From NCBI RefSeq assembly GCF_036345915.1, contig NZ_CP107785.1:7626001-7690000 (forward strand): a DNA stretch of 64,000 nucleotides. The letters are read 5' to 3'. The notes beneath the pieces are model-generated. The model had not been told where the DNA came from. It saw nothing but the letters and a program-made list of their open reading frames with translations, and made no database searches. This DNA is from Nocardia sp. NBC_00565 (lineage in GTDB: Bacteria; Actinomycetota; Actinomycetes; Mycobacteriales; Mycobacteriaceae). The position numbers and the translations under genes were made by a program. Positions 36,218 through 45,458 of this stretch are shown in pieces (positions within the stretch are counted from its first letter, which is position 1; every line of letters starts with the position of its first letter).

Positions 36218-37759
36218 TTACGCACGAGCCGTCCGCAGCCGGAAGGCGACCACCGCGGCGATCAACAGCACCACAGCGGTACCGATGGCGGCGATATGGA
36301 CGCCGGAGACAAAGGCCTCGTGCGCCGAGGCCAGGAATCCATTCGCCACCGATTCCGGCAGCTGACGGGCGAATTCGGTAGCGCCGCCGAGGGATTCCGA
36401 CGCCGCACCGGTCCGGTCGCTCGGCACCTGGGACAGGTCGAGCCCGCCACGGAATACCGCCATCGTCACACTGCCGAGCACCGCGACACCGAGGGCGATG
36501 CCGGTCTCATAGGCGGTCTCCGAGACCGCCGCGGCCGCGCCGGCCCGCTCCGCCGGAGCCGAACTCACCACCAGGTCGGACGAAACCGTCAGCGCCACAC
36601 CGACACCGGCCCCGATGAACAGGAACCCGAGGATGAACGGCACCGCACTGGTCGCCGCATCCAGACTCAGCCACAGGAACAGCGCCGAGCCGACCGCGGC
36701 CAGCACCAACGCGCTGCCGAGCACCAGGCCCGGACGTAGCACCCGCACCAACCAGGCCGCCGCCAGCGAGGCGAATACGCTCGCCGCGAGACCGGGCAAT
36801 AGCAGCAGACCCGCCTGCATCGGCGAATGACCGAGCACCAATTGCAGATACTGCGAACCGGAGAACAGCACACCGGCCAGCGCGAAGACCGCGAGCAGGT
36901 TGGTGAGGACCGCTGTGCGGAACCTGGGCAGCGCGAACAGCTTCAGGTCGATCATCGGATGCGCGAGGCCGCGCTGCCTGCGGACGAACAGCACACCCGC
37001 GACGACACCGATCGCACCGATCACCACCAGCCGGACACTCATTCCGTGCGCCGCCGATTCCTTGACCGCGTACACCACTGGCACCAGAGCCAGCATGGAC
37101 AGCGCCGCGCTCGGCAGATCGAAACGGCCGGGATTCGGGTCGCGGGATTCCGGAATCAGCATCGGACCCACCGCGATCAGCACCAGCATGACCGGCAGGT
37201 TCACCAGGAATACCGAACCCCACCAGTAGTGTTCGAGCAGCCAGCCGCCGAGCAGCGGCCCTGCCGCCGCACCACCACCGGCCATCGCGGCCCAGACCGA
37301 GATGGCGACGGTGCGCTGCCGCGGATCCAGGAACATCGACCGGATCAGACCGAGCGTGGCGGGCATCAGGGTGGCACCGGCGACGCCCTGCAGCACGCGC
37401 GCCGCGATGAGCATCTCCGGATCGACCGACCACGCGGCCAGCATCGAGGCGAGTCCGAATCCGACGGCGCCGATAAGCAGCAGCCTGCGCCGCCCGATCC
37501 GGTCGCCCAGATTGCCCATCACCACCAGCAGTCCGGCCAGGACGAACGAGTACACGTCGATGATCCAGAGCAGCTGTGGCGTGGTCGGCGCCAATTCCGC
37601 GCTGATCGCGGGCACGGCCAGATCGAGCACGGTCGCATCGACGGCGAGCAGCAGCAGGGCCAGCGCGAGTACGACCAGACCCGCCCAATCCCGCGCCGTC
37701 GCGCGCGGCGGGGCGGCCCGATGGGTGCGCCAGGTGTCCTTCTCGATCTGTGTGGTCAT
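36218..37759 (-). CDS. LfrA/SmvA-like DHA2 MFS multidrug exporter
   Basis: A 513-residue 14-helix transporter. Helix 1 has LAVDATVLDLAVPAIS, with WIIDVYSFVLAGLLV next, GDRIGRRRLLLIG in loop 2-3, and AAMAGGGAAAGPLLGG for the antiporter motif. This is closest in pattern to LfrA of mycobacteria, which exports fluoroquinolones, ethidium and acriflavine. It is divergent from a TetR gene with two palindromic operators in the 85-base gap, the arrangement of lfrR-lfrA. Substrate range is inferred. Confidence 0.9.
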   Translation of the reverse strand: MTTQIEKDTWRTHRAAPPRATARDWAGLVVLALALLLLAVDATVLDLAVPAISAELAPTTPQLLWIIDVYSFVLAGLLVVMGNLGDRIGRRRLLLIGAVGFGLASMLAAWSVDPEMLIAARVLQGVAGATLMPATLGLIRSMFLDPRQRTVAISVWAAMAGGGAAAGPLLGGWLLEHYWWGSVFLVNLPVMLVLIAVGPMLIPESRDPNPGRFDLPSAALSMLALVPVVYAVKESAAHGMSVRLVVIGAIGVVAGVLFVRRQRGLAHPMIDLKLFALPRFRTAVLTNLLAVFALAGVLFSGSQYLQLVLGHSPMQAGLLLLPGLAASVFASLAAAWLVRVLRPGLVLGSALVLAAVGSALFLWLSLDAATSAVPFILGFLFIGAGVGVALTVSSDLVVSSAPAERAGAAAAVSETAYETGIALGVAVLGSVTMAVFRGGLDLSQVPSDRTGAASESLGGATEFARQLPESVANGFLASAHEAFVSGVHIAAIGTAVVLLIAAVVAFRLRTARA

Positions 37760-37787
37760 CGCCTTCTCGATTTCCGTCTCGAATTCT

Positions 37788-37833
37788 TACCGTCCAGACG
37801 GTACAGTAAATCGACATTACCGTCCAGCCGGTA
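37788..37833. promoter_or_regulatory. Two TetR operators in a divergent promoter
   Basis: TACCGTC-CA-GACGGTA (37788-37803) is a perfect 16-bp palindrome; TACCGTCCAGCCGGTA (37818-37833) is the same site with one change. Centres are 30 bp apart. The second overlaps a -10-like TATAGT (37831-37836) for the TetR gene; the first abuts a minus-strand TACTGT for the exporter. Occupancy would block both promoters. Confidence 0.88.
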
Positions 37834-37844
37834 TAGTCACTCGG

Positions 37845-38390
37845 GTGACAACGAACACCCGCGACCGGATCTTGGACGCGCTCGAAACCCTGCTGCTGGA
37901 AAAGGGCATGTCCCAGGTGACCCTGGAGAACGTCGCCGCGAGCGCCGGAGTCTCCAAGGGCGGACTGCTGTACCACTTCAAGAGCAAGGACGCCCTGCTC
38001 GCGGGCCTGGTCCGGCGACTGAGCGAGCGCGCGGACCAACAACTGGGCACCGCCGTCGCCAAGGGCACCTCGGTCGCCGAGTGGTACCTGCAGACACCGA
38101 ATCCCGACAACGAATCGGACGCACTGGAATTGGCGCTCAATCGGTCCATGGTCGCGGCCATGCGCACCATCGACGCCAACTCCGGCCCGGAGACCGATGA
38201 GGTGCAGCAGGCACTGTCCGACATGCTGGACGCCTGGTCGGTCGGTTTGGACAACGATATCGACGATCCGGTGCGAGCCGACATCATCCGGTTGGTCGGC
38301 GACGGCGTCTACCTGCGTGCTCTGCTCGGCCTCCCGCCCGTCGACCCCGCGCGCTACAAGAAGGTCGTGGACCGGCTGCTCGACCGCTGA
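37845..38390 (+). CDS. TetR-family repressor of the adjacent exporter
   Basis: A 181-residue TetR protein. The N-terminal helix-turn-helix (TRDRILDALETLLLEKG, then VTLENVAASAGVSKGGLLYHF) is followed by a helical sensor domain containing LYLQ/LALNRSMVAAM and a final VDRLLDR. The start GTG at 37845 lies 8 bases after TATAGT, so the mRNA is probably leaderless. It should bind the two palindromes in front and release on drug binding. A hairpin terminator follows. Confidence 0.9.
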   Translation: MTTNTRDRILDALETLLLEKGMSQVTLENVAASAGVSKGGLLYHFKSKDALLAGLVRRLSERADQQLGTAVAKGTSVAEWYLQTPNPDNESDALELALNRSMVAAMRTIDANSGPETDEVQQALSDMLDAWSVGLDNDIDDPVRADIIRLVGDGVYLRALLGLPPVDPARYKKVVDRLLDR

Positions 38391-38406
38391 CCCGCCGCAC
38401 GTGGTG

Positions 38407-38432
38407 AGCCGTCGGACCGGTCGCCGACGGCT
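38407..38432 (+). terminator. Hairpin terminator after the TetR gene
   Basis: AGCCGTCGG (38407-38415) pairs with CCGACGGCT (38424-38432), loop 8 bases, 16 bases after the stop. No U tract. A -10-like TAGACT (38432-38437) for the next gene follows directly. Confidence 0.6.
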
Positions 38433-38444
38433 AGACTCGGCCGC

Positions 38445-39317
38445 GTGCTACCAGCCGCCGAGTCGGCCGGTGCCGTCGGGGCGGGGAACGATCCGGTGCC
38501 AGGGTCCCCTGGAACGACGGTGCCGATCCGCCCATTGAGCTTCCGCGAACTCCTCGACGAGCCGTTCGCGCTGATCCAGGCGAATATCGTGGTACTGGCC
38601 TGTACCACCGTGATCGGGCTCGTCCTGGCCGAACTCGTGGTCGTTTCGGTCACCGGAGGAATCTCCGCTCTGACCGACGGCTCCGACGCGGGCACCGCAT
38701 GGGCGGCGATCCTGACGACGGCGGCCTGCGCGTTGCTGCTGCGGTTTCTGCTGCGGGGCATGACCGTCGCGGTCGGGCTGGCGACGGTCGCCGGATCCCC
38801 GATCGGCTGGCGCACGGCACTGAGCCGAGTGGGCGCGGTCGCCGGACCGCTGTTGCTGTTCCAGGTGATGTTCACGCTGGTCGGCATCGGTGTGCTGGTC
38901 GTGGGCAGCATTCTGATCATCACCTACCCGTTCGCCTTGATCTGGCTCGGCTATCTGCGGGCCGGACGGTTCGTGGCGGTGCCGGTCATCTTCGTCGAGC
39001 GCACCACTCACGCCGGCGCGGTCGCGCGCTCTAGACTCCTGGTCGACGGCGCGCAGTCGTCGATAGCCGGGCTGTGGTTCGCCGGGCGCGCCCTGCTCGT
39101 CCTCGTCGCCATCCCGCTGTTCGGCATTCCGTGGTACCTCACGGAGTTCGTCGGCACCCATCGCTGGCCGGTGATCGTCCTGCTGACCTCGGCCGCCCTG
39201 TTGATCATCGCGTTCGGTGAGGTCGTCGAGTCCGCGACGCGGGTGGTCTCGTATGTCGATCGCCGATGCCGCCGCGAGGGGCTCGATATCCGAGTCCCTG
39301 GAACGGAAAAGCCATGA
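38445..39317 (+). CDS. Integral membrane protein (Rv3690-like)
   Basis: A 290-residue protein with about six helices after a 35-residue polar N-terminus containing the conserved RPLSFRELLDEPFALIQAN. It resembles actinobacterial membrane proteins with a glycerophosphodiester-phosphodiesterase-type membrane domain that head MoxR blocks (Rv3690 in M. tuberculosis). The GTG start at 38445 is 7 bases past TAGACT, suggesting a leaderless transcript. Its stop overlaps the next start (ATGA), so it leads the operon. Function unknown. Confidence 0.78.
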   Translation: MLPAAESAGAVGAGNDPVPGSPGTTVPIRPLSFRELLDEPFALIQANIVVLACTTVIGLVLAELVVVSVTGGISALTDGSDAGTAWAAILTTAACALLLRFLLRGMTVAVGLATVAGSPIGWRTALSRVGAVAGPLLLFQVMFTLVGIGVLVVGSILIITYPFALIWLGYLRAGRFVAVPVIFVERTTHAGAVARSRLLVDGAQSSIAGLWFAGRALLVLVAIPLFGIPWYLTEFVGTHRWPVIVLLTSAALLIIAFGEVVESATRVVSYVDRRCRREGLDIRVPGTEKP

Positions 39318-40411
39318 GTGACCCGTCGCGAAGCGATTCCGTGCGGGGTGGTGGCCGGACGACGGGTGGGCGCGACCCATCGCGAAACGAGCCTGCTGCC
39401 CCACCGCCACCACGGCTCGGCCCCGCCGACGACCATCGCGGCGCCGCCGAGAACGCCGCACTGCACCGCGATTTCGACACCGCGCTGCGCGAGCGGTTCC
39501 GTGCGGTACTGCGCGGGCTCGAACAGCGCGGCATGCTCGAGGTCCGCCGCTCGCGCACCGCCCGGGAAACCGCGGACGACGCGACCACCGCGCTCCCGGT
39601 CGAGAGCGCGTCCGAATTACACCCGGCCGCACACAGTTTCGACGAGGTCGTATACGGCGGCCGCCGGGCCACCGAGGACGAATACCGCAGACTCGAATAC
39701 GCCGACCGGTACTCCCGCAGCGCACCACCGCCCACACCGGAACCGGTCGAAGCGACGATCACCGAACAGACCAAGCCCGGCAGGCAACTTCCGCCGCTGC
39801 CCGATCTGCTGCGCAACCCTAAGTTCTGGGCCGCCCTGCTCGCCACGATCGCGCTGGTCGTGCTGCTGTACGCGGTGACACGGTCCTGCGCCGTGAACCC
39901 GCCGCACAAGCCGCAGACGCCGGACCTCCCGCCGCCGACCAAGACTCCCGACCAGCACCCGGACAATCGCGACGACTCGGGCTTCGGCGCGGGCGACGAC
40001 TCCCTATTCAGCAGACATCCGGCACTGGCCTTCGGCGGCCTCCAATTCCTCATCGCCGCCGCACTGGTGGTGTGGTGGCGGGCCCGCCGCCGCGGCGCCC
40101 TGGTCGGTGAGCCGCGGCCGGTCGAGGTGGCGGCGAACGAACTGCTCGGCGGCCAGGCCGCGCTGTATCGGCGCTCGAAGGACCATGAACATGTCGCCGC
40201 CCGACTGCGCGCGGCGACGCTGCGCCGCATTCGCCCGATGCTCGGCGTGAGCACCGATGCCACCCCGGATCGGCTGATCGCGGCGCTCGCCGCACGGACC
40301 AGAGCCGATCCGGCCTCGGTCGGCGCGGCACTGTACGGACCGGTGCCCGATGCCGGCACCCTGCAACTCGTTGCCACACAATTGGAATGGATAGAGGCGG
40401 AGGTCGGATGA
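39314..40411 (+). CDS. DUF4129-DUF4350 hybrid membrane protein
   Basis: A 365-residue protein. Residues about 45-150 look like the C-terminal domain of DUF4129 (RERFRAVLRGLEQRGMLEVRRSRTARE ... DRYSRS, in two parts). One helix follows (FWAALLATIALVVLLYAV), then a Pro-rich linker, a second helix, and the C-terminal part of DUF4350 (RRRGALVGEPRPVEV ... VGAALYGPVPD). The usual extracellular core of DUF4350 between the helices is almost absent. Overlaps both neighbours by ATGA. Probably an envelope component serving the MoxR ATPase; details unknown. Confidence 0.72.
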   Translation: MSDPSRSDSVRGGGRTTGGRDPSRNEPAAPPPPRLGPADDHRGAAENAALHRDFDTALRERFRAVLRGLEQRGMLEVRRSRTARETADDATTALPVESASELHPAAHSFDEVVYGGRRATEDEYRRLEYADRYSRSAPPPTPEPVEATITEQTKPGRQLPPLPDLLRNPKFWAALLATIALVVLLYAVTRSCAVNPPHKPQTPDLPPPTKTPDQHPDNRDDSGFGAGDDSLFSRHPALAFGGLQFLIAAALVVWWRARRRGALVGEPRPVEVAANELLGGQAALYRRSKDHEHVAARLRAATLRRIRPMLGVSTDATPDRLIAALAARTRADPASVGAALYGPVPDAGTLQLVATQLEWIEAEVG

Positions 40412-41391
40412 CCAGCACGGACACCAACCACACCCCCACCGCCGAGGAGGCCGGGGCCGCATTCGCCGCACTGCGTGCCGAGATCGGAAAAGCGGTGATC
40501 GGCAACGACAACGCGATCATGTACCTGGTACTCGCACTGCTGTGCCGGGGCCATGTGCTGTTGGAAGGCGTACCGGGCGTGGCGAAGACGCTGTTGGTGC
40601 GAGCGCTGGCGACGGCGCTGGATCTCGAGCACGCCAGGGTCCAGTTCACCCCGGACCTGATGCCCGGCGATGTGACCGGCTCACAGATCTACGACCCGCA
40701 TACGACCGAATTCACCTTCCGGCACGGCCCGGTCTTCACCAACCTGCTGCTCGCCGACGAGATCAACCGCACACCGCCGAAAACCCAATCGGCGCTGCTG
40801 GAATCGATGGAGGAGCGCCAGGTCTCGGTAGACGGCAAGCCACGGCCGCTGCCGGATCCGTTCGTCGTGGTCGCCACCCAGAACCCGATCGAACAGGAGG
40901 GCACCTACCCGCTGCCGGAGGCGCAGCTGGACCGGTTCCTGTTCAAGGTCGATATCCAATTGCCCGGCCGCGATGACGAATTCCGCATTCTGCAGCGGCA
41001 TGCCGGCGGATTCGATCCGCGCGATCTGGCCGCCGCGGGCCTGCGCCCGGTTGCCGGGCCGTCGCATATCGCCGCCGGGCGGGCCGCGATCACCCGGGTC
41101 ACCATCAGTCCGGAGGTGCTCGCCTACACGGTGGACATCTGCCGGGCCACCCGCAACTCCCCCGCGGTGCAGCACGGCGCGTCCACCCGCGGCGCGACCG
41201 CGCTGATGGCGGCCTCGCGCGCGTTCGCCTGGCTGAACGGCCGCGGGTTCGTGACTCCGGATGATGTGAAATCGGTTGCGGTGGTGGTGCTTCGGCACCG
41301 TCTGCAGCTGCGGCCGGAGGCCGAGTTGGACGGCGTGACGACCGAGGGCGTCATGTCGTCGCTGCTGCTGTCGGTTCCGGTTCCGGTGTAG
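40408..41391 (+). CDS. MoxR-family AAA+ ATPase
   Basis: A 327-residue MoxR ATPase. Walker A is GVPGVAKT near residue 56, Walker B LLADEINR near 118, sensor 1 ATQNPIEQEGTYPLPEAQLDRF near 160 (given in full because it is diagnostic: N in ATQNP), and the C-terminal lid domain follows. MoxR ATPases act as chaperones that insert cofactors or activate partner proteins, usually with the adjacent DUF58/VWA protein. ATGA overlap with the upstream gene and 3 bases to the DUF58 gene show one operon. Equivalent of M. tuberculosis moxR2 (Rv3692). Confidence 0.92.
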   Translation: MTSTDTNHTPTAEEAGAAFAALRAEIGKAVIGNDNAIMYLVLALLCRGHVLLEGVPGVAKTLLVRALATALDLEHARVQFTPDLMPGDVTGSQIYDPHTTEFTFRHGPVFTNLLLADEINRTPPKTQSALLESMEERQVSVDGKPRPLPDPFVVVATQNPIEQEGTYPLPEAQLDRFLFKVDIQLPGRDDEFRILQRHAGGFDPRDLAAAGLRPVAGPSHIAAGRAAITRVTISPEVLAYTVDICRATRNSPAVQHGASTRGATALMAASRAFAWLNGRGFVTPDDVKSVAVVVLRHRLQLRPEAELDGVTTEGVMSSLLLSVPVPV

Positions 41392-41394
41392 CCC

Positions 41395-42690
41395 GTGGTC
41401 GTCACCGGTCGGCTCGCCGCGACGGCGGCGGTGCTCGCGCTGTTCGTCACCTTCGTCATGCCGTCGTTGCTCGGCGTCGTATTCATGACGAGTCTGCTTG
41501 CCGCCCTTGTCCTTTTCGATATGGGCACGGTCGCCCGATCGCGCGACCTCACGCTGTCCAGGGAACCGCTGACCGTGCTTCGGCTCGGCCGCGGCGCCGA
41601 GGTGGAACTCAGCGTGGTGAATACCGGAACCCGCACCGTACGCGGGCGGCTGTGGGACGACTGGCCCGGCAGCGCCCGCGCCGAAACCCGCACGCACAAA
41701 CTGGATCTGGCACCCAATACGCGCATCCGGGTACACACCGCGCTGACCCCCACCTATCGGGGTGATCGGGTCGCCGGTCCGGTGACGATACGGCTGTTCG
41801 GCCTGCTCGGCATGGCCGGATGGCAGAGCAGGCACATCGTGCCCGCGCGGGTCCGCGCGCTGCCGGAGTTCCGCAGCGAACGCCTGTTGCGTTCGAAGGT
41901 GAAGCGGCTACAACATCTCGAGGGCCGCAATATCGCGAATATGCGTGGCCAGGGCACCGAATTCGACTCGTTCCGTGAATATGTCGCCGGCGACGACGTC
42001 CGGGCGATCGACTGGCGCGCCACCGCCCGCGCCACCGACGTGCTGGTGCGCACCTGGCGCCCGGAACGCAACCGGCACATGTTGATGGTGCTCGACACCG
42101 GCCGCATCAGCGCGGGCCGAGTCGGCGCGGGCACCCGGCTGGACGCGAGCATCGAGGCCGCACTGCTGCTCGGCGGACTCGCCGCCGCTGCGGGCGATTC
42201 GGTGGACCTGCTCGCCTACGACCGCCAGGTCCGCTCCGAGGTGCGCGGCGTGGGCGGTCGCCGCCTGCAACTGAAACTCATGCACGCCATGGCCGGCGTG
42301 ACCCCCGCCTTGGTCGACACCGACAGCGCGGGCCTGGTCCGCGCGGCCATCCAACGCACCCGCCGCCGCAGCCTGGTCGTCTGGTTCACCAGCCTCGACG
42401 GCGCCGCGGTCGAGGAGAACCTGCTCCCGGTGCTGCCGACCCTCGCCCAGCGCCACCGCGTTCTGATCGTCTCGGTCACCGATCCCGACGTCGCGGCGGC
42501 CGCTGCCGAACGCGACACCCTCCTCGACCTCTACCCCGCCGCGGCGGCCGAAACCCTGCTCGCCGAACGCGCCCTGGTCCAGGAATCCCTGCGCCGCATG
42601 GGCATTGCCGTCGTCGCCGCCTCGCCCGAGCGTCTGCCCGAGGCCTTGGCCGACGAATATCTAGAACTCAAACAGTCCGGCACCATGTGA
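41395..42690 (+). CDS. DUF58 (VWA-like) membrane protein
   Basis: A 431-residue protein. Two N-terminal helices (about 5-45) precede a beta-sandwich region. The DUF58 signature is EFDSFREYVAGDDVRAIDWRATAR near residue 185 (key residues R-Y-GD-R-DWRA), and a von Willebrand A-like domain begins at MLMVLDTGRISAG. It partners MoxR. The GTG start lies 3 bases after the moxR stop. Role in envelope or protein maturation is inferred from the conserved pairing. Rv3693-like. Confidence 0.9.
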   Translation: MVVTGRLAATAAVLALFVTFVMPSLLGVVFMTSLLAALVLFDMGTVARSRDLTLSREPLTVLRLGRGAEVELSVVNTGTRTVRGRLWDDWPGSARAETRTHKLDLAPNTRIRVHTALTPTYRGDRVAGPVTIRLFGLLGMAGWQSRHIVPARVRALPEFRSERLLRSKVKRLQHLEGRNIANMRGQGTEFDSFREYVAGDDVRAIDWRATARATDVLVRTWRPERNRHMLMVLDTGRISAGRVGAGTRLDASIEAALLLGGLAAAAGDSVDLLAYDRQVRSEVRGVGGRRLQLKLMHAMAGVTPALVDTDSAGLVRAAIQRTRRRSLVVWFTSLDGAAVEENLLPVLPTLAQRHRVLIVSVTDPDVAAAAAERDTLLDLYPAAAAETLLAERALVQESLRRMGIAVVAASPERLPEALADEYLELKQSGTM

Positions 42691-42842
42691 ACCCGCGAAT
42701 CGTCCAGCGGCGGCGCTGTGGCATCGACGTCGATCCGGGCCTCGACCGCCAGCGAGTCGACGCCGCCCCAGCGCGGGCGGTCCTGCGCCGACATCAGCTC
42801 AGCTCGAGTCACCGCCCCGAATGACCGTGTCGGAGTGGGGAT

Positions 42843-43649
42843 CTAGCTCGCCCGCGTGATCGGCATCGGTCGCGGCACCGCCAGCACCCTCGGCGCGATG
42901 ATCGCGCCGAGGGTCCGGCGTTGGCGTTCGGCGATGACCGCTCCCAGAATCTGCACCGGCGGGTAGCCCGCGGGCACCGGAATCCCCAGCCGGTCGCAGA
43001 CGGCGATGACAAGCGTCCGACCGAGGTTCGCCTGGGCGGCCGGAGTGAGCGTGTTCACGCGAGACAGGTACTGGCGCACCGCGAGTGCGAGATCCTCGTG
43101 GATGCCGGAGAGGTCCAATTGTCCGGACCAGGCCACCAGCCAGGGCGGCGCGACGGCGAGCAGCGGGAAGGGCACGCGCCGCTGACTGTGCACGACAACG
43201 GTGCCCGCGAGCACATCGCCGACCCGGCGCGCGTTCGGCGAGCACATCGAGGTGAGCACCCCGACCGCACCGAAGGCTCCCAACATCCAGAAGTCGACGA
43301 TCACACCCGCCAGGCCCCGGGTGAGGGCATGCCGGAAGTCGATCGGCCCGCCGTCGCCGCGCACCACCCGCAGGCCGAGCGCCAACTTTCCGATGGTCCG
43401 TCCGCGCATGAGGGTTTCGCAGAGCACCGGATAGCCGACCAGCGTCCCGACGATCGAGGTGATCAGCGCCGCGCTGAACCACGCGGAGTCCGCACCGGAG
43501 AACAGCAGCAGCAGGCTGAGCCCGAGCAGCAGCAGGCTGCCCAGCGCGAACTGCACCAGCACGTCCAAGAGGAACGCGGTGGCTCTGGTCGGGATCCGGG
43601 CGATCGGCAGCTCGAGCGCGACCGCTTCGCCGGTGGTGAATTCAGCCAT
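42843..43649 (-). CDS. RDD-family membrane protein
   Basis: A 268-residue RDD protein: PIARIPTRATAFLLDVLVQF carries the conserved Arg and Asp of helix 1, with LMRGRTIGKLALGLRVVRGDGGP (near 82) as the second family landmark, three or four helices, then a soluble C-terminal domain (about 150-268). Some RDD proteins act in ion transport; here it sits between the MoxR operon and the SpoIIM gene, as Rv3695 does nearby in M. tuberculosis. ATG at 43649, divergent from the SpoIIM gene 41 bases away. Confidence 0.87.
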   Translation of the reverse strand: MAEFTTGEAVALELPIARIPTRATAFLLDVLVQFALGSLLLLGLSLLLLFSGADSAWFSAALITSIVGTLVGYPVLCETLMRGRTIGKLALGLRVVRGDGGPIDFRHALTRGLAGVIVDFWMLGAFGAVGVLTSMCSPNARRVGDVLAGTVVVHSQRRVPFPLLAVAPPWLVAWSGQLDLSGIHEDLALAVRQYLSRVNTLTPAAQANLGRTLVIAVCDRLGIPVPAGYPPVQILGAVIAERQRRTLGAIIAPRVLAVPRPMPITRAS

Positions 43650-43690
43650 GTCGATAGCATTCTTCCGACCGGCGGTATGGGAGGCAACCA

Positions 43691-44722
43691 ATGGACGTAG
43701 ACGCGTACAGCTACGCACAGCGCGGGGCATGGGATCGGCTGGACTATCTGGCCGGACGGCGCAAGCTCACCGGCGCCGAAGCCGACGAACTGGTGGCGCT
43801 GTACCGGCGCACTTCGCAGCAATTGGCGCGCCTGCAATCGCATAGTCCGGACCCGGAGCTCATCGCCGGACTCAGTGCGCTGCTGACCAAGGCGCGCGGG
43901 CGAGTGCTCGGCACGAAGGGGGACGCGTGGACCGAGGTCGGCCGATTCTTCACCCACCGCTTCCCCGCGGCGCTGTATCGGGCGTGGCCGTGGTGGGTGG
44001 CGGTCGCCGCGGTCTTCATCATCGTGTCCACCGGTCTGGCCGTCTGGATATCCGGATCCGGTAAGGCGCGCGATATCTTCGGCATCACCGATCACAACGA
44101 CTGGCTCACCGCACCCGGCGGGGAGTTCGAGACCTACTACTCCGAGCATCCGCACGATGCCTTCGCCGCGCAGGTCTGGACCAATAACGCGTGGGTGACG
44201 GCGATGGTGCTGTTCACCGGGGTGCTGATCCTGCCAGCGGTGTACCTGCTGTTCGGGAACGCACTCAACACCGCGGTGACCGGCGGGCTGATGGCCGACG
44301 CGGGTCGCCTCGACGCGTTCTTCGGATTCATCCTGCCGCACGGCACGCTCGAGCTCACCGCGATCTTCGTGGCGGGCGGTGTGGGCCTGAAACTGGGCTG
44401 GACGCTGATCGATCCGGGCCGGTCCAGTCGGTTGGAGGCGGTGGCGCGGCAGGGCCGGGCGACCGCGACGGTCGCGCTCGGTCTGGTCGCGGTGCTGCTG
44501 GTCTGCGGTCTGCTGGAGGGTTTCGTGACACCGAGCTCGCTGCCGGTGCCACTGAAGGTCGGCATCGGATTCGTTGCGGAGGCACTGTTTCTCGGCTATG
44601 TCTTCGTGGCCGGTCGCCGGGCCGCGCTGGAACAGGACGCGCGAGCGGCGGCGGCGTTGGGGTTCACGATTTCCGGCGCGGATCCCGCGGACCGATGGCA
44701 GACAACGCCGAGCACACGATGA
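43691..44722 (+). CDS. Stage II sporulation protein M (SpoIIM)-family membrane protein
   Basis: A 343-residue protein (DUF95/SpoIIM superfamily). The soluble N-terminus (RGAWDRLDYLAGRRKLTGAEADELVALY) is followed by about six helices, including the family motif NNAWVTAMVLFTGVLILP and LPHGTLELTAIFVAGGVGL (E in GTLEL). Rv3694c in M. tuberculosis is the likely counterpart. In non-sporulating actinobacteria the function is unknown; it always travels with RDD, DUF58 and MoxR genes. Confidence 0.88.
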   Translation: MDVDAYSYAQRGAWDRLDYLAGRRKLTGAEADELVALYRRTSQQLARLQSHSPDPELIAGLSALLTKARGRVLGTKGDAWTEVGRFFTHRFPAALYRAWPWWVAVAAVFIIVSTGLAVWISGSGKARDIFGITDHNDWLTAPGGEFETYYSEHPHDAFAAQVWTNNAWVTAMVLFTGVLILPAVYLLFGNALNTAVTGGLMADAGRLDAFFGFILPHGTLELTAIFVAGGVGLKLGWTLIDPGRSSRLEAVARQGRATATVALGLVAVLLVCGLLEGFVTPSSLPVPLKVGIGFVAEALFLGYVFVAGRRAALEQDARAAAALGFTISGADPADRWQTTPSTR

Positions 44723-45458
44723 GCGAAGTGGGTCCGGGCAATCGGTAGCAACGCCCGGTTGCGGATGAGTTTCGAAGCCCCCGAATTGAGTTCCGCTGGC
44801 CGCAGCGAGTCCAGCTCAGCTGCGGCCAGCGTTACCGTCAACTCTACACAATCGTTATCCCGATGCAACCCTCCCCGCCGAGGTCAGGCGTATAAAGCAG
44901 CACCCCAGCAAACCCAGATGGGCATAGGGTTTTTCATACATCCAGCAAACCTGTGGCGGCGATCCAGACGGCCCGCACCGGCTCCCGCGTAAGGCTTGCG
45001 GCACCTGTTCCCTGATCACGATCGGAAAACCCTCGGTCGGTAACAAACATTCTTGGAGCGATTAACTGAGTTGCAAACATAGACCTCTCTATGTTCATCT
45101 ATTCCGGTCTGACCTGCTGTTTCATTCGCGACAATTGCGATAGCTGGCCATTGCACGAACCAAAAGCGACCTCAAGTTTGTTTACTGGGCAATAAACGTG
45201 CTTTACACCCAGTCGCATCGGTTCAAGGTGGACTTACATCTGGTCAAGATCATGATTAACCAGTTGCGTAAACGCGGTTGCTCGTCTATCGGATCGAGCC
45301 CCCGCCAGCACCATGACCGCAACCGAAACGGACTCTGTGATCTCCACCACCCTGGCCGTTCGATCTCGCGGAATCGGGCGAAAACGGCACCGTGCCAAGC
45401 GATCACCACGGGCCCCTTCAACAGCAGGCGGCCCCGCACTCCCCCTCGCGAACAGCGC
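44723..45458. other. AT-richer gene-free region
   Basis: About 735 bases between SpoIIM and MMPL genes with no supportable gene. Its middle is visibly richer in A/T than the surroundings. It holds the 20-bp palindrome at 45076-45095. Long frames through its right end are the antisense of the MMPL gene. Confidence 0.6.
45076..45095. promoter_or_regulatory. 20-bp perfect palindrome
   Basis: AACATAGA-CCTC-TCTATGTT, 8-bp arms with a 4-base centre, lies in the gene-free AT-rich region about 360 bases from the nearest gene. It could be an operator, a remnant of mobile DNA, or a small-RNA hairpin. Confidence 0.5.

Noticed and set aside
42691..42842. A small gene between DUF58 and RDD genes
   Set aside because: A minus-strand frame exists but has no ribosome site and runs into the DUF58 gene as antisense.
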